The position numbers were made by a program, and so were the translations under genes. Under the pieces are notes generated by a model. It searched no databases and was not told the DNA's origin. It was given only the letters and a program-made list of their open reading frames with translations. Of a stretch of 64,000 nucleotides of DNA, positions 16,177 to 26,902 are shown in pieces (within the stretch, counting starts at the first letter, position 1; the number at the start of each line of letters is the position of its first letter). The stretch covers positions 444,680 through 508,679 of the forward strand of contig NZ_NMUQ01000001.1 of NCBI RefSeq assembly GCF_002233675.1. The letters are read 5' to 3'. Origin of the DNA: Paenibacillus herberti (GTDB lineage Bacteria > Bacillota > Bacilli > Paenibacillales > Paenibacillaceae).

Positions 16177-17994
16177 ATGGCAGACGTACGCGACCGCCAA
16201 AAGAAGATACGGAATTTTTCCATTATCGCGCATATCGACCACGGAAAGTCCACGCTGGCTGACCGGATTCTTGAGCATACCGGCGCGCTAACTTCCCGTG
16301 AAATGCAGTCCCAGGTGCTCGATCAGATGGATCTCGAGCGGGAGCGCGGTATTACGATTAAACTGCAGGCTGTACGCCTGTCCTACAAGGCCGATGATGG
16401 CGAGGAATATATCCTCAACCTGATTGATACCCCAGGACATGTCGATTTTACGTATGAAGTATCCCGCAGTCTTGCGGCCTGTGAGGGAGCTTTGCTCGTC
16501 GTAGATGCGGCACAGGGGATCGAAGCACAGACGCTGGCCAATGTGTATTTGGCGTTGGACAACAATCTGGAGATAATACCAGTCATCAACAAAATCGATC
16601 TGCCGAGCGCCGAGCCGGAGCGCGTTAAGCAGGAAGTTGAGGATGTAATCGGCTTGGACGCCAGCGATGCAGTTCTCGCTTCTGCCAAGGCTGGTATCGG
16701 CATCAAGGAGATTCTGGAGCAAGTTATTAAGAAGGTTCCAGCTCCAACCGGAGACCCGGATGAGCCGCTGAAGGCGCTTATTTTCGATTCCCACTACGAT
16801 CCCTACAAAGGCGTTATCGTTTATGTTCGCGTTGTAGACGGTAGCATTAAGGCTGGCAAGAAAATTCACTTCATGGCAACTGGAGCTGAATTCGAAGTCA
16901 TCGAGGTTGGAGCGTTTAAGCCGCGCATGTCGATCGTGGACGAGTTGGCTGTTGGCGATGTCGGTTTCATCGTAGCCGGTATCAAGAACGTTAAAGATAC
17001 CCGCGTCGGTGATACTGTTACCGAGGCCAAGCGCCAGGCGTCTGAGGCGTTGCCGGGCTATCGCAAAATCAATCCGATGGTATACTGCGGCCTGTATCCG
17101 ATCGAGAACACGGATTACAACGATTTGCGTGAAGCGCTTGAGAAGCTGCAACTGAACGACGCTTCCCTGACGTTCGAGCCGGAATCATCGACAGCGCTCG
17201 GCTTTGGTTTCCGCTGCGGATTCCTCGGCCTGCTCCATATGGACGTTATCCAGGAGAGAATCGAGCGCGAGTTTAACATTCCGCTCATTACGACAGCTCC
17301 GAGCGTTATTTACAAAGTTACGCTGACGAGTGGCGAAATCCTGCACATCGACAATCCGTCCAACTACCCGGAGGTCGGCAAGATCGAGCATGTCGAGGAG
17401 CCATACGTCAAGGCAGGCGTCATCGTACCTAACGATTATGTTGGTACGGTTATGGAGCTGTGTCAGAACAAACGCGGCGAGTTCGTCAACATGGAGTATC
17501 TGGATACGAACCGCGTGACGATTACGTACAACATTCCGCTGTCGGAGATCGTGTATGACTTCTTCGATCAGCTTAAGTCCAGCACGAAGGGTTATGCTTC
17601 CTTCGACTATGAGCTGAACGGTTACCGCCAGTCCAAGCTGGTGAAGATGGATATCATGCTGAACAGCGAGCCGGTTGATGCTCTCTCGGTCATCGTGCAT
17701 CGCGATCGAGCTTACCAGCGTGGTCGGATCATCTGCGAGAAGCTCAAGGAGCTGATTCCGCGTCAGATGTTCGAGGTGCCGATCCAGGCGTCCATTGGGC
17801 AGAAGGTTATTGCTCGTGAGACCGTTAAGGCGATGCGCAAAAACGTACTTGCCAAGTGTTACGGCGGTGACATCAGCCGGAAGCGCAAGCTGCTCGAGAA
17901 GCAGAAGGAAGGCAAGAAGCGGATGAAGCAGGTCGGTAATGTCGAGGTGCCTCAGGAAGCGTTCATGGCCGTTCTGAAAATCGACGAGGATTAA
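16177..17994 (+). CDS. lepA: Elongation factor 4 (LepA)
   Basis: This 605-residue translational GTPase acts on ribosomes and is linked to back-translocation and 30S biogenesis. G1 is [10 protein letters not shown]3 DTPGHVDF and G4 NKIDLP. The EF-G-like domains II, III and V follow, and the LepA-specific C-terminal domain contains [19 protein letters not shown], a basic tail that binds rRNA. Length is normal. The gene has its own promoter and precedes hemW, as in most Bacillales. A GC-rich hairpin without a clear T run lies just after the stop. Confidence 0.97.
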   Translation: MADVRDRQKKIRNFSIIAHIDHGKSTLADRILEHTGALTSREMQSQVLDQMDLERERGITIKLQAVRLSYKADDGEEYILNLIDTPGHVDFTYEVSRSLAACEGALLVVDAAQGIEAQTLANVYLALDNNLEIIPVINKIDLPSAEPERVKQEVEDVIGLDASDAVLASAKAGIGIKEILEQVIKKVPAPTGDPDEPLKALIFDSHYDPYKGVIVYVRVVDGSIKAGKKIHFMATGAEFEVIEVGAFKPRMSIVDELAVGDVGFIVAGIKNVKDTRVGDTVTEAKRQASEALPGYRKINPMVYCGLYPIENTDYNDLREALEKLQLNDASLTFEPESSTALGFGFRCGFLGLLHMDVIQERIEREFNIPLITTAPSVIYKVTLTSGEILHIDNPSNYPEVGKIEHVEEPYVKAGVIVPNDYVGTVMELCQNKRGEFVNMEYLDTNRVTITYNIPLSEIVYDFFDQLKSSTKGYASFDYELNGYRQSKLVKMDIMLNSEPVDALSVIVHRDRAYQRGRIICEKLKELIPRQMFEVPIQASIGQKVIARETVKAMRKNVLAKCYGGDISRKRKLLEKQKEGKKRMKQVGNVEVPQEAFMAVLKIDED

Positions 17995-18115
17995 GATTAC
18001 AAATGCTGGGGGAGGGCTGCGGCCCTCCTCCAGCGGCATTTGAGGACCTCCTGCGGGTGCAGCGCGATTGCTAATGCCCGGTTGAACGGAGGCTCCTTGC
18101 GAGGAGGGCTGCCAT

Positions 18116-19333
18116 ATGGTGCAGCACGCGCCTAGAGCGCTTTACATTCATATCCCGTTTTGCACGAATAAGTGCCATTACTGCGACTTCAACTCCTATA
18201 TTCTCAAAGGCCAACCGGTAGACGAGTATCTCACCGCTTTGGAGAAGGAGATGGAGCTTACGCTGGCTCAAACTCCTGCCCAGCGCATCGATACTGTGTT
18301 CGTGGGCGGAGGAACACCTACGGTGCTCACACCACCGCAGATGGAACGATTCCTGGCTGCAGTGAGGAAGCATTGGCCCCTGCATGAGGGAACCGAGTTC
18401 ACGATGGAGGCCAATCCCGGCACGACCGATCCTGACAAGCTGGCGGTCATGTTCGCAGGCGGCGTCAATCGACTGAGCTTCGGTGTCCAGTCGTTCGACA
18501 ACGGGTTGCTAGAGCGAATCGGTCGTATCCATAATGTAGATGATGTTTATCGCAGTTTGGAAAATGCGCGGGCTGCAGGCTTTACGAATATGTCGATTGA
18601 CTTGATGTTCGGCCTGCCTAAGCAGACTGTAGCCATGTTGTCCGACAGCGTCGACAAGGCGCTTGCACTGAATTTGCCGCATTACTCGCTCTACAGCCTC
18701 AAGGTGGAGGAGAACACTTTGTTCCACCATATGTACGAACGCAATGAGCTCCCCCTGCCAACGGAAGACGAAGACCTGGAGATGTATCTGCATCTCATCG
18801 GCCGTCTGCAGGAAGCGGGATACGAGCATTACGAAATCAGCAACTTTGCGAAGCCCGGTTATGAGAGCAAACACAACTCTACCTACTGGCGTAACGAGCC
18901 GTACTACGGTCTCGGCGCCGGTGCACATGGTTATCTGAAACGCCATCGCCATGTGAACATCAAAGGCGTACAGGCGTATATCGATTCCGCGCTGCAGCAG
19001 CTGCCCCGTCTCTCGGGAGAGACGATCAGCGAGGCGGAGGCGATGGAGGATTTCATGATGGTAGGCCTGCGGCTGATGGATGGGGTGCGTTGCGCTGACT
19101 TCGAACGTCAGTTCCCTGGTCACACGATCGAGGAAGTCTTCGGCGAACAACTGGAGCCGCTGCTCCAGGAGGGGCTGCTGCTCCAGCTGGACGAAGGCGA
19201 GCATGGTTTGCTGCCAGGAGGTACGCTGCTGCGTCCTGGCCGTGGTTATCGTTTGACGCCGCAAGGCGTGTTGCTTGGCAATGAAGTATTCGGGGCGTTC
19301 ATCGGCGTTCTGGATAAAGCAGTTATTTCTTAG
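18116..19333 (+). CDS. hemW: Heme chaperone HemW (radical SAM)
   Basis: HemW is a radical-SAM-family protein that was long called oxygen-independent coproporphyrinogen oxidase but binds heme and delivers it to client proteins. The 405-residue sequence starts ALYIHIPFCTNKCHYCDFNS, with the CxxxCxxC cluster motif but lacking the extra N-terminal cysteine of true HemN. Other signatures are FVGGGTPTVL, TMEANPGT, RLSFGVQSFD and YEISNFAKPGYESKHN. The ATG is placed after GAGGAGGG. Its position behind lepA and before hrcA is typical. Confidence 0.93.
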   Translation: MVQHAPRALYIHIPFCTNKCHYCDFNSYILKGQPVDEYLTALEKEMELTLAQTPAQRIDTVFVGGGTPTVLTPPQMERFLAAVRKHWPLHEGTEFTMEANPGTTDPDKLAVMFAGGVNRLSFGVQSFDNGLLERIGRIHNVDDVYRSLENARAAGFTNMSIDLMFGLPKQTVAMLSDSVDKALALNLPHYSLYSLKVEENTLFHHMYERNELPLPTEDEDLEMYLHLIGRLQEAGYEHYEISNFAKPGYESKHNSTYWRNEPYYGLGAGAHGYLKRHRHVNIKGVQAYIDSALQQLPRLSGETISEAEAMEDFMMVGLRLMDGVRCADFERQFPGHTIEEVFGEQLEPLLQEGLLLQLDEGEHGLLPGGTLLRPGRGYRLTPQGVLLGNEVFGAFIGVLDKAVIS

Positions 19334-19354
19334 AGTCGAAGGAGATAGTTCCCC

Positions 19355-19810
19355 TTGAAAACAAACCCTAATCAAGAAATACCCGCAGCTGAAGAGGTTG
19401 CGATTGATCCTGTAGTCGAGCTGAAACGCGCGGCAAGCCGTACTTCCGACTGGCGTGCTAGACTGAACGCTGCCAAGGAGTTAGGTGCGCTCAGGGCGCC
19501 TCAGTCTGCCGCCATTCTGCGTCGCTTGCTCGCTGAAGATCCTGTGTACACGGTGCGTGAGGAAGCTTATCGTCAGTTGACTAAACTCGGTGAGCACGCT
19601 GAGTCTCCTGCCCGTAAAGACTCTGTACAGGTGAAGGGACTGCCGAAGATCATCGTCCGCATCCGCAAGAGCCTGGCTCAAGGACATGAATATGTGGAGT
19701 TCAAGGAAAAGCTTAAAAAGATGAGGCTGGATGTATACGACGTGCTTGAAGGCGACAAAGGCGACGGATTTGACGCCTGGCTGGAACAGCAGTGGAAAGC
19801 TTCGTTTTAA
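19355..19810 (+). CDS. HEAT-repeat domain protein
   Basis: A 151-residue protein with two HEAT-like helical repeats (about 30-80): WRARLNAAKELGALRAPQSA and the next block, in the pattern (hydrophobic)-R-xxAxxxLG. The C-terminal part is basic and unrecognised. HEAT repeats usually form protein-binding surfaces. TTG is the start, 9 bases after GAAGGAGAT. It lies 21 bases after hemW and so may be cotranscribed. A terminator follows. The function is unknown. Confidence 0.65.
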   Translation: MKTNPNQEIPAAEEVAIDPVVELKRAASRTSDWRARLNAAKELGALRAPQSAAILRRLLAEDPVYTVREEAYRQLTKLGEHAESPARKDSVQVKGLPKIIVRIRKSLAQGHEYVEFKEKLKKMRLDVYDVLEGDKGDGFDAWLEQQWKASF

Positions 19811-19830
19811 TCATTAAGGAACCGATCTGC

Positions 19831-19864
19831 AAGCTAGTCTGGCGTCCCCGGGCTAGCTTTTTTT
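19831..19864 (+). terminator. Rho-independent terminator
   Basis: The stem AAGCTAG/CTAGCTT, with an inner GC-rich part, is followed by a run of seven T residues. It ends the hemW-HEAT unit. Confidence 0.8.
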
Positions 19865-20055
19865 GTTGTTCTTACCCTGACTGTGTAATCCTTCTCATGC
19901 CTCATCAATGGGCATGTGTCTCTTCTATGTAAAATAATCCAAAAACCCTCTAAACTTTACTTATCAAGTATCCGATAGTAAAAAAAGATCAGAAATAGGT
20001 TCTTTAGTCCTGATCCAATGAGCCTATATTCGTGAAATAGGGAGGGTCTTTTAAA

Positions 20056-20634
20056 ATGAAAAAGGTGTTTAAGCTTGGCTGCTTAGGTTTTGTTGGATTG
20101 CTTTTACTCGTTATTGTGGTAAGCGTGATTTCCTCAAACAATGACAAACCGGCTACTACCACGGAAAACACGGAAAGCGGCACATCGACCGAAGCCGTTT
20201 CATCACCTGCCAAAGAAGAAGTAGAGGAGAAACCTCAGCTGGCCAAAATTGGAGAAGAGCTTCAAGTTGGGGATGTTGTTTTCAAAGTAAATAAAATTAA
20301 AACAACCAAGGAAATTAAAAATGGAGAGTACTTCTCCTTCAGTCCGGATTCGGAAGGAAGCGTGTACCTTGTCGTCAATGTCACTGTTTCCAATAAAGGC
20401 AAGGAAACTATAAGCACTGATTCGTCTTTCTTCAAACTTCTGAAGGATGACATTGAATATTCACCTACAACTCTATTAGGTGCAGAAGGATTCTTCTTGT
20501 ATGATGGAATAAATCCAGGCTTGGCTCAAACGGGAAATGTAGCTTTTGAAATTCCGGAAACTCTTAAAGACTACACATTAAATGTACAAACAGGTTTCTG
20601 GGGAACTGAGCAAGGTCAAATCACCCTTAAGTAA
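20056..20634 (+). CDS. DUF4352 membrane-anchored protein
   Basis: A 192-residue protein anchored by an N-terminal membrane helix (about 10-27). A Ser/Thr/Glu-rich spacer follows, then a C-terminal DUF4352 (telokin-like, immunoglobulin-fold) domain. That domain begins with the typical KIGEELQVGDVVFKVNKI and has VYLVVNVTVSNKGKE. The cysteine at residue 9 is not in a proper lipobox, so it is more likely a membrane anchor than a lipoprotein. Such proteins are common and mostly uncharacterised in Paenibacillus-type bacteria. The ATG is preceded by GGGAGG. It is a single-gene unit ending at a strong terminator. Confidence 0.7.
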   Translation: MKKVFKLGCLGFVGLLLLVIVVSVISSNNDKPATTTENTESGTSTEAVSSPAKEEVEEKPQLAKIGEELQVGDVVFKVNKIKTTKEIKNGEYFSFSPDSEGSVYLVVNVTVSNKGKETISTDSSFFKLLKDDIEYSPTTLLGAEGFFLYDGINPGLAQTGNVAFEIPETLKDYTLNVQTGFWGTEQGQITLK

Positions 20635-20663
20635 GGCAAGCGATATCGACCTAACATTAGAAC

Positions 20664-20697
20664 AAAGAACCTGCAGTCAGTTGACTGCAGGTTCTTT
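20664..20697. terminator. Bidirectional terminator
   Basis: A perfect inverted repeat with arms AAAGAACCTGCAGTCA and TGACTGCAGGTTCTTT lies between convergent genes. Confidence 0.9.
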
Positions 20698-20706
20698 GCA
20701 TTATAC

Positions 20707-21021
20707 CTAACTGTTGTCCAATTCTTCAGCACTTTTATTGCTTAAGGATTCGACTATTTCATTTGTCTCAGGGGGCTGAGGTAGCTGACGAAACAGCCAT
20801 AACCATCTTGCAAAGGCCGCAAGGCTAATAATCAGAGCAAACCATGCTGAAACCCATACCGAATTGGATATGACGGGGTATCCGTTGCCGATAGGACCGA
20901 CTCGGGGCCGACTAGACTCCCACCAAAGATGCACGAGTCTTATCGCACATAAAATAGACAAAATACCAGTGATGGTCAGAATGATTGCTGCTCGGTAGCG
21001 TTCTTTCAACAGTTCTGTCAC
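20707..21021 (-). CDS. Small two-helix membrane protein, unknown function
   Basis: A 104-residue protein with two membrane helices at about residues 11-30 and 53-72, joined by a loop containing WWESSRPRVGPIGNGYPVIS, and an acidic C-terminal tail. I do not recognise the family. GTG is the start with GGGGAAAGG directly upstream, a tight and weak spacing, which lowers confidence. It converges on the DUF4352 gene. Confidence 0.5.
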   Translation of the reverse strand: MTELLKERYRAAIILTITGILSILCAIRLVHLWWESSRPRVGPIGNGYPVISNSVWVSAWFALIISLAAFARWLWLFRQLPQPPETNEIVESLSNKSAEELDNS

Positions 21022-21178
21022 CCTTTCCCCATTTTAATCAAGCATAGCGTAATCGGAGAGAGTGATACAGAATTTCCCATCTAATCCGATCCTCCATCGG
21101 AAATTCCTCTTGAGCATTAATTCGCAATGTTGTATATTTATTCATATTGCTGAGGGTTGCCGAGGGGAGGAGAAACGT

Positions 21179-21646
21179 ATGCTTGTGAAAGAAGCACTAT
21201 GCCGCCAAGCGAAGAGCGGCGATGTTGATACTTTGTATGAGCTGATCAAGGGCTACGCCGAGAAAGGGATCATGCTGCCGAGGTCCAAGGACGTTCTCCT
21301 CCGGCAGATTGATACGTTCGTCATCGCGGAGATTGACGGAGAGATCGTCGGTTGCGGCTCTCTGACACGGCTCGGATTGGATTTGGTTGAGATCCGCTCT
21401 CTTGGCATTAGCGAGGGCTATAAGGGCTGTGGCATCGGCAGCAAGCTTGTAGAGCAGCTTATCCAGCAGGCCAAGGAGCAGCGTATTCCCAAGATCATGG
21501 CGCTTACGTATGAGGTGCGGTTTTTCGAGCGCAACGGATTTTCTGTCGTTGATAAGGAGATTTTTCCGGAAAAGGTCTGGACCGACTGTGTCAACTGTCC
21601 GAAGCAACATGCCTGCGACGAAATCGCCGTACTGCGATATATATGA
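21179..21646 (+). CDS. GNAT-family N-acetyltransferase (ArgA-like)
   Basis: A 155-residue acetyltransferase of the GNAT fold. The acetyl-CoA loop is visible as IRSLGISEGYKGCGIGSKLV. The C-terminus FFERNGFSVVDKEIFPEKVW, followed by a DCVNCPKQHACDE cysteine cluster, is typical of the short N-acetylglutamate synthase-like enzymes found in Gram-positive bacteria. A role in arginine biosynthesis is possible but no arg genes are nearby. The start is the ATG behind GGGGAGGAG. It is a single gene just upstream of the heat-shock operon promoter. Confidence 0.75.
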   Translation: MLVKEALCRQAKSGDVDTLYELIKGYAEKGIMLPRSKDVLLRQIDTFVIAEIDGEIVGCGSLTRLGLDLVEIRSLGISEGYKGCGIGSKLVEQLIQQAKEQRIPKIMALTYEVRFFERNGFSVVDKEIFPEKVWTDCVNCPKQHACDEIAVLRYI

Positions 21647-21763
21647 CAAGCACCCACTCGGATAAACGAGTGTATGCAATTCAACTCAAGCGGCTGTCGA
21701 ATCTGAAGATCGGCTGCCTTTTTTATGTGTACGCCCAATCTTCGCTTCAAACGCCAAACCGAC

Positions 21764-21793
21764 TTGACAATCGTCAAGCAGGTTTGGTATTTT
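21764..21793 (+). promoter_or_regulatory. Heat-shock operon promoter
   Basis: TTGACA and TATTTT are separated by 18 bases, with the CIRCE operator just downstream. Confidence 0.8.
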
Positions 21794-21804
21794 TGTAATG
21801 AATG

Positions 21805-21831
21805 TTAGCACTCGATACAGTGGAGTGCTAA
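21805..21831 (+). promoter_or_regulatory. CIRCE operator (HrcA binding site)
   Basis: This is a perfect match to the CIRCE consensus TTAGCACTC-N9-GAGTGCTAA. HrcA binds this repeat and represses the operon until heat or misfolded proteins draw off GroE, on which HrcA depends for activity. Confidence 0.97.
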
Positions 21832-21892
21832 TGAATAATCGCAATCCCGGCAGACTTATGCGCCGGAGACATGCAGAGGAGGAAGGTTACGG

Positions 21893-22912
21893 ATGTTGAC
21901 AGAAAGGCAGCAGCTTATTCTTGGCGCAATCATCAATGACTATATCCGTTCTGCCGAACCTGTAGGTTCTCGGAGCATATCCAAGCGGGGAGATGTTTCC
22001 TTCAGTCCCGCTACTATTCGCAATGAAATGGCGGATCTGGAGGAGCTAGGCTTCCTTGAGCAGCCTCATACTTCTGCAGGCAGAGTACCGTCTACGAGGG
22101 GCTATCGATATTTTGTCGATCATCTAATGAAGCAGGAAGCTGCGACGGAGAGTGAGCTGCAAGCGATTCGCTCCTTTCTTTCGAGTCAGATGATGGAAGC
22201 GGAGCAGGTCATCCAACATGCAGCAATGATTATTTCCAACCTGACCAACTACACTTCGATTGTACTGGGGCCAGACTCCGTCAATCAGGCGTTGAAGCAT
22301 TTTCAGCTTGTGCCGCTCGGCGGAGACAAAGCTGTGGCAATCGTGGTCACCAACACGGGTCATGTCGAGAATCGCACGGTCACGATCCCGCAGGATCTGG
22401 ATATGAGCGATATCGAACAGGCGGTGCGTTTTCTCAATGAGAAGCTGAGCGGGGTGCCGTTAACTCGTCTTAAGTCTCGTCTCTTCTCTGAGGCGGGCGA
22501 AGAGATGGGCCGTTATGCGGATCAATGCGAAGGACTGCTGAGACTGATTGAGCAGGCGCTGACACCGGAGAGCGACAGTAGATTGTTCATGTCGGGGACG
22601 ACGAACATTTTAACACAGCCGGAATTCAAGGACGTAGACAAGGTGAAGACCATCTTCAGCTTGTTGGAGGAAACGCCGGCGATGTTGCGCCTGTTCTCCG
22701 CTATGCCGTCAGGGCTGCAGGTGAGAATCGGCACAGAGAACGACCATGAAGCGATTGCGAGCTGCAGCCTCATTACGGCTTCATATACGATTGATGGCCA
22801 GCAATTGGGCACGATCGGTATTCTGGGGCCGACAAGGATGGATTACGGACGGGTTATTAGCCTGCTCGGCGTGTTCGGCAGCAACCTCAAGTTGCTGCGT
22901 CCCGGACACTGA
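21893..22912 (+). CDS. hrcA: Heat-inducible transcription repressor HrcA
   Basis: HrcA represses class I heat-shock genes by binding CIRCE. The 339-residue protein has the N-terminal winged helix (about 1-90), including LTERQQLILGAIINDYI, EPVGSRSISKR and FSPATIRNEMADLEELG. The GAF-like domain follows and the C-terminus contains TIGILGPTRMDYGRVI, which is characteristic. It is autoregulated through the CIRCE site upstream and leads the operon hrcA-grpE-dnaK-dnaJ. Confidence 0.97.
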   Translation: MLTERQQLILGAIINDYIRSAEPVGSRSISKRGDVSFSPATIRNEMADLEELGFLEQPHTSAGRVPSTRGYRYFVDHLMKQEAATESELQAIRSFLSSQMMEAEQVIQHAAMIISNLTNYTSIVLGPDSVNQALKHFQLVPLGGDKAVAIVVTNTGHVENRTVTIPQDLDMSDIEQAVRFLNEKLSGVPLTRLKSRLFSEAGEEMGRYADQCEGLLRLIEQALTPESDSRLFMSGTTNILTQPEFKDVDKVKTIFSLLEETPAMLRLFSAMPSGLQVRIGTENDHEAIASCSLITASYTIDGQQLGTIGILGPTRMDYGRVISLLGVFGSNLKLLRPGH

Positions 22913-23020
22913 ATCGAGAACCCGCGACGCATGGAATCAAGGCTGATGGGCGGTTTACCGCTGCTGGCTTGCTACATTTATTCCATGCGCCAGGCAACCA
23001 TTTATGGGAGGTGAGCATGC

Positions 23021-23653
23021 TTGGACTTCAAAAAGAATACGATAGATGAGCAGAACCAACACACGGAAGCGGAGGATATTCTCTCCCCGGATCCGGAAAC
23101 AGTCGATCAGGCTACTGCTGCTGCAAGCGGCGAGCCGTTAGAAGCGGTACAAGACGCGTCCCAGAGCGTCGACAGCGAAGATCAGGCATCTGAGAACGAG
23201 GAAGATCCGCGTTATGCGGAGCTGGTCCGTCAGGCTGAGGATAATCAGCAGCGCTTTTTACGCGCGCAAGCGGATTTTGATAACTTCCGTCGCCGCACCC
23301 AAAAGGAAAAAGAAGAGCTGGGCCAATACGCTTCCTCGAAGCTGCTGACCCAATTGCTGCCGATCGTTGATAACTTCGAGCGTGCGATGGCTGCCGCTTC
23401 TGGTACCGGTGATTCTGAATCGCTCGCCAAGGGCGTTGACATGATCTTCCGCCAATTGCAGGGCGTGCTGGAGCAGGAAGGGCTGAAGGCGATGGATACG
23501 GTCGGTCAATCCTTCAATCCTGAATTCCATCAAGCGGTTATGTCGGTGGAGTCGGATGAGCATGAGGAAGGCACTGTCGTAGAAGAGCTTCAGAAGGGTT
23601 ACACGCTTAAAGACAAAGTGCTTCGTCCAGCAATGGTCAAAGTAAGCGGCTGA
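23021..23653 (+). CDS. grpE: Nucleotide exchange factor GrpE
   Basis: GrpE is the cochaperone that releases ADP from DnaK. The 210-residue protein has a variable acidic N-terminus (about 1-60), a long coiled coil (RQAEDNQQRFLRAQADFDNF) and the C-terminal beta domain with FNPEFHQAVMSVE and GYTLKDKVLRPAMVKVS. TTG is the start behind GGGAGGTGA. It lies in the heat-shock operon under HrcA control. Confidence 0.96.
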   Translation: MDFKKNTIDEQNQHTEAEDILSPDPETVDQATAAASGEPLEAVQDASQSVDSEDQASENEEDPRYAELVRQAEDNQQRFLRAQADFDNFRRRTQKEKEELGQYASSKLLTQLLPIVDNFERAMAAASGTGDSESLAKGVDMIFRQLQGVLEQEGLKAMDTVGQSFNPEFHQAVMSVESDEHEEGTVVEELQKGYTLKDKVLRPAMVKVSG

Positions 23654-23729
23654 AACGCTTAAGCTGCTTTTAAGATACACAGGTTATACTTATAGGAACA
23701 ATTACGGTTAATTTAGGGAGGACTATACG

Positions 23730-25562
23730 ATGAGTAAAGTAATTGGCATTGACCTTGGAACGACCAACTCCTGCGTAGCAGTAATGGAGGGCGGCGAAGC
23801 TGTCGTTATTCCGAATCCGGAGGGTAACCGCACGACTCCTTCCGTTGTAGGCTTTAAGAAAGACGGAGAGCGCGTTGTAGGCGAGACGGCGAAACGTCAA
23901 GCAATCACGAATCCAGATCGCACGATCATGTCGATCAAGCGCCATATGGGCACGAATCACAAAGAAACGATCGACAGCAAGGATTACACACCACAAGAGA
24001 TTTCCGCCATCATCCTGCAAAAGCTGAAATCCGACGCTGAGGCTTACCTTGGCCAAACGGTAACTCAAGCGGTTATTACAGTTCCGGCTTACTTCAATGA
24101 CTCCCAGCGTCAAGCGACGAAGGATGCGGGTAAAATCGCGGGTCTGGAAGTGCTGCGTATCGTCAACGAGCCAACGGCAGCTGCTCTTGCTTACGGTCTG
24201 GAGAAATCCGAAGATCAAACGATTCTGGTCTATGACCTTGGCGGCGGCACGTTCGACGTGTCCATCCTAGAGCTTGGCGACGGCTTCTTCGAAGTTAAAG
24301 CGACGAGCGGTGATAACAGCCTTGGCGGCGATGACTTCGACCAAGTTATCATCGATCATATCGTATCCGAGTTCAAGAAGGAGCATGGCTCCGATCTGTC
24401 CAAAGATAAAGCTGCTGTGCAACGTCTGAAAGACGCGGCTGAGAAAGCCAAAAAAGAGCTGTCCGGCGTTATGACAACAACGATCAGCCTGCCGTTCATC
24501 ACGATGGTTGACGGAGTACCTCAGCATTTGGAGCTTAACCTGACTCGCGCCAAATTCGAAGAGCTGGCTGCTCCACTTGTAGAGCGCACGCTTGGACCGA
24601 CACGCCAGGCGCTCAGCGATTCCGGCCTGTCCACAAGTGAAATCACGAAGGTCGTTCTGGTTGGCGGTTCCACCCGTATTCCTGCCGTACAGGAAGCGAT
24701 CAAAAAGCTGACCGGCAAAGAGCCGCATAAAGGCGTTAACCCGGATGAGGTCGTTGCTCTCGGCGCTGCTGTGCAAGCCGGCGTTTTGACTGGCGATGTT
24801 AAGGACGTTGTCCTGCTCGACGTAACTCCGTTGTCCCTCGGTATCGAGACAGCTGGCGGCGTGTTCACTAAAATGATCGAGCGCAATACAACGATTCCGA
24901 CGAGCAAATCCCAGGTATTCTCGACGTATGCGGACAACCAAACAAGCGTAGAAATCCACGTGCTGCAGGGCGAACGCTCGATGGCTCGCGACAACAAAAC
25001 GCTGGGACGCTTCATGCTGGGAGACATTCCTCCGGCACCACGCGGTATCCCGCAAATCGAAGTGTCGTTCGACCTTGACGCCAACGGTATCGTTAACGTT
25101 AGCGCTCTGGACAAAGGCACTGGCAAAAGCCAAAAAATTACGATCACATCGTCCAGCGGCCTCAGCGATGAAGAAGTTGAGCGCATGATGAAGGACGCCG
25201 AGCTGCATGCTGAGGAAGACCGTAATCGCAAGGATCTCGTCGAGGCTAAAAACAATGCTGACCAGCTGATCTACTCCGTTGATAAAACGGTGAAAGACCT
25301 GGGCGACAAAGTAGACGCAGGTGAGATCGAAAAAGCGAACACAGCGAAGGAATCTCTGCAAACTGCCGTTGCTGGTGATGATCTGGAAGCGATCAAAAAA
25401 GCAACTGACGAGCTGACCGAAATCGTACAGCAGCTGTCCGTTAAGCTTTATGAGCAAGCGGCTCAAGCTGAGCAGGGCGGTGCTGGCGAAGCCGGTGGCA
25501 ACGCGGGCGGACGCGACAATGTTGTGGATGCCGACTATGAAGTCGTGGACGATAAGAAGTAA
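23730..25562 (+). CDS. dnaK: Chaperone DnaK (Hsp70)
   Basis: This is Hsp70, an ATP-driven chaperone for unfolded proteins. The nucleotide-binding domain shows [33 protein letters not shown] and [13 protein letters not shown]. The interdomain linker is [18 protein letters not shown], and the substrate-binding domain and helical lid follow. The C-terminus ends in a Gly/Ala-rich stretch and an acidic tail. At 610 residues it is typical of Gram-positive DnaK, lacking the ~24-residue insert of proteobacterial forms. It is the third gene of the HrcA-controlled operon. Confidence 0.98.
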   Translation: MSKVIGIDLGTTNSCVAVMEGGEAVVIPNPEGNRTTPSVVGFKKDGERVVGETAKRQAITNPDRTIMSIKRHMGTNHKETIDSKDYTPQEISAIILQKLKSDAEAYLGQTVTQAVITVPAYFNDSQRQATKDAGKIAGLEVLRIVNEPTAAALAYGLEKSEDQTILVYDLGGGTFDVSILELGDGFFEVKATSGDNSLGGDDFDQVIIDHIVSEFKKEHGSDLSKDKAAVQRLKDAAEKAKKELSGVMTTTISLPFITMVDGVPQHLELNLTRAKFEELAAPLVERTLGPTRQALSDSGLSTSEITKVVLVGGSTRIPAVQEAIKKLTGKEPHKGVNPDEVVALGAAVQAGVLTGDVKDVVLLDVTPLSLGIETAGGVFTKMIERNTTIPTSKSQVFSTYADNQTSVEIHVLQGERSMARDNKTLGRFMLGDIPPAPRGIPQIEVSFDLDANGIVNVSALDKGTGKSQKITITSSSGLSDEEVERMMKDAELHAEEDRNRKDLVEAKNNADQLIYSVDKTVKDLGDKVDAGEIEKANTAKESLQTAVAGDDLEAIKKATDELTEIVQQLSVKLYEQAAQAEQGGAGEAGGNAGGRDNVVDADYEVVDDKK

Positions 25563-25700
25563 AAAAGGTACGATAGATATATAGCGAGACCTAAGCAGCT
25601 CCGCCTTATTCCGAGCAGCGCTCCGGCTTTCCGCCGGGGCGTCAGGAGGGAGAGGGCGGTTGTTGCATGTAGACCGGTATTTTCATGGGGGTGACAGAGG

Positions 25701-26828
25701 TTGGCGGATAAACGCGATTTTTACGAGGTGCTTGAGTTAGAAAAGGGTGCTTCGGCAGAGGACATCAAGAAAGCATACCGCAAGCTAGCTCGCCAGTATC
25801 ATCCCGATGTCAACAAGGGAGCCGATGCGGAGAGCAAGTTCAAGGAAGTCAAAGAAGCCTATGACACCTTGAGCGACGACCAGAAACGCGGTATCTACGA
25901 TCAGTACGGACATGTGGATCCGAACCAGTTCGGCGGAGGCGGAGGCCAAGACGCTGGTGGTTTCGGGGACATTTTTGATATGTTCTTTGGCGGTGGAGGC
26001 CGGCGTGATCCTAATGCCCCGCAACGGGGCAATGATCTGCAATATACGATGACAATTGAGTTCAAGGAAGCGGTATTCGGCAAAGAGACCGAAATTACAA
26101 TTCCGCGTACCGAGAACTGCGATCCTTGTAACGGTTCTGGCGCCAAACCAGGCACGAAACCGGAAAATTGCTCCGTCTGTCGGGGAACTGGACAGCAAGA
26201 AGTTGTACAGAACACGCCTTTTGGCCGTATGGTCAATCGTCGCGCTTGTACGAACTGCAGCGGTACGGGCAAGATTATCAAGGACAAGTGCAGCAATTGC
26301 CATGGCGCCGGCAAAGTCAAAAAGCAGCGTCGCATCACCGTGCGCATCCCGGCTGGCGTCGACGAGGGCGCTCAAATTCGCCTGAACGGCGAGGGAGAGG
26401 GCGGTACACGCGGCGGCCCGAACGGCGACTTGTACATCGTTCTTCGCGTCAAGTCGCATGAGTTCTTCGACCGCGAAAACGACGACATCTACTGCGAGGT
26501 TCCGCTCACGTTTGCACAAGCTGCGCTTGGAGACGAGATCGAGATTCCAACGCTGACGGAAAAGGTTAAGCTGAAGATTCCTGCAGGTACGCAGACCAGC
26601 ACGTATTTCCGTCTCAAAGGCAAAGGTGTGCCTAAGCTTCGTGGCTATGGCAATGGCGACCAGCATGTCAAAGTGACTATCGTCACTCCGACTTCGCTGA
26701 CGGATGAGCAGAAGGATCTGCTCCGCCAGTTTGGCGGTCTCGGCGGCAGTACTTCCGTCGGAACGGATTCCGAGGAGCATCACGAAAGCATTTTTGATCG
26801 GATGAAAAAAGCTTTCCGCGGCGACTGA
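25701..26828 (+). CDS. dnaJ: Chaperone DnaJ (Hsp40)
   Basis: DnaJ delivers substrates to DnaK and stimulates its ATPase. The J domain (about 1-70) holds the HPD motif in YHPDVNKG. A Gly/Phe-rich region follows (about 75-110). Four zinc-binding repeats are seen: [24 protein letters not shown] and CSNCHGAG. The C-terminal substrate-binding domains end the 375-residue protein. TTG is the start behind GGGGGTGA. The gene closes the heat-shock operon at a strong terminator; in Bacillales prmA normally follows directly, but here accessory DNA of about 26 kb intervenes. Confidence 0.97.
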   Translation: MADKRDFYEVLELEKGASAEDIKKAYRKLARQYHPDVNKGADAESKFKEVKEAYDTLSDDQKRGIYDQYGHVDPNQFGGGGGQDAGGFGDIFDMFFGGGGRRDPNAPQRGNDLQYTMTIEFKEAVFGKETEITIPRTENCDPCNGSGAKPGTKPENCSVCRGTGQQEVVQNTPFGRMVNRRACTNCSGTGKIIKDKCSNCHGAGKVKKQRRITVRIPAGVDEGAQIRLNGEGEGGTRGGPNGDLYIVLRVKSHEFFDRENDDIYCEVPLTFAQAALGDEIEIPTLTEKVKLKIPAGTQTSTYFRLKGKGVPKLRGYGNGDQHVKVTIVTPTSLTDEQKDLLRQFGGLGGSTSVGTDSEEHHESIFDRMKKAFRGD

Positions 26829-26843
26829 TAACAGTTGCTACAA

Positions 26844-26886
26844 AAAACAGCTGTCGACTTCCTTTACAGGAGTCGGCAGCTGTTTT
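26844..26886. terminator. dnaJ terminator
   Basis: AAAACAGCTGTCGACT pairs with AGTCGGCAGCTGTTTT, followed by TTTTGTTG. It also serves the convergent permease gene. Confidence 0.9.
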
Positions 26887-26902
26887 GTTGTTGTCAGCCT
26901 TA

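Noticed and set aside
24267-25466. Long minus-strand frame within dnaK
   Set aside because: It is an antisense frame of a highly conserved gene, common in GC-rich coding DNA, with no ribosome binding site or domain.
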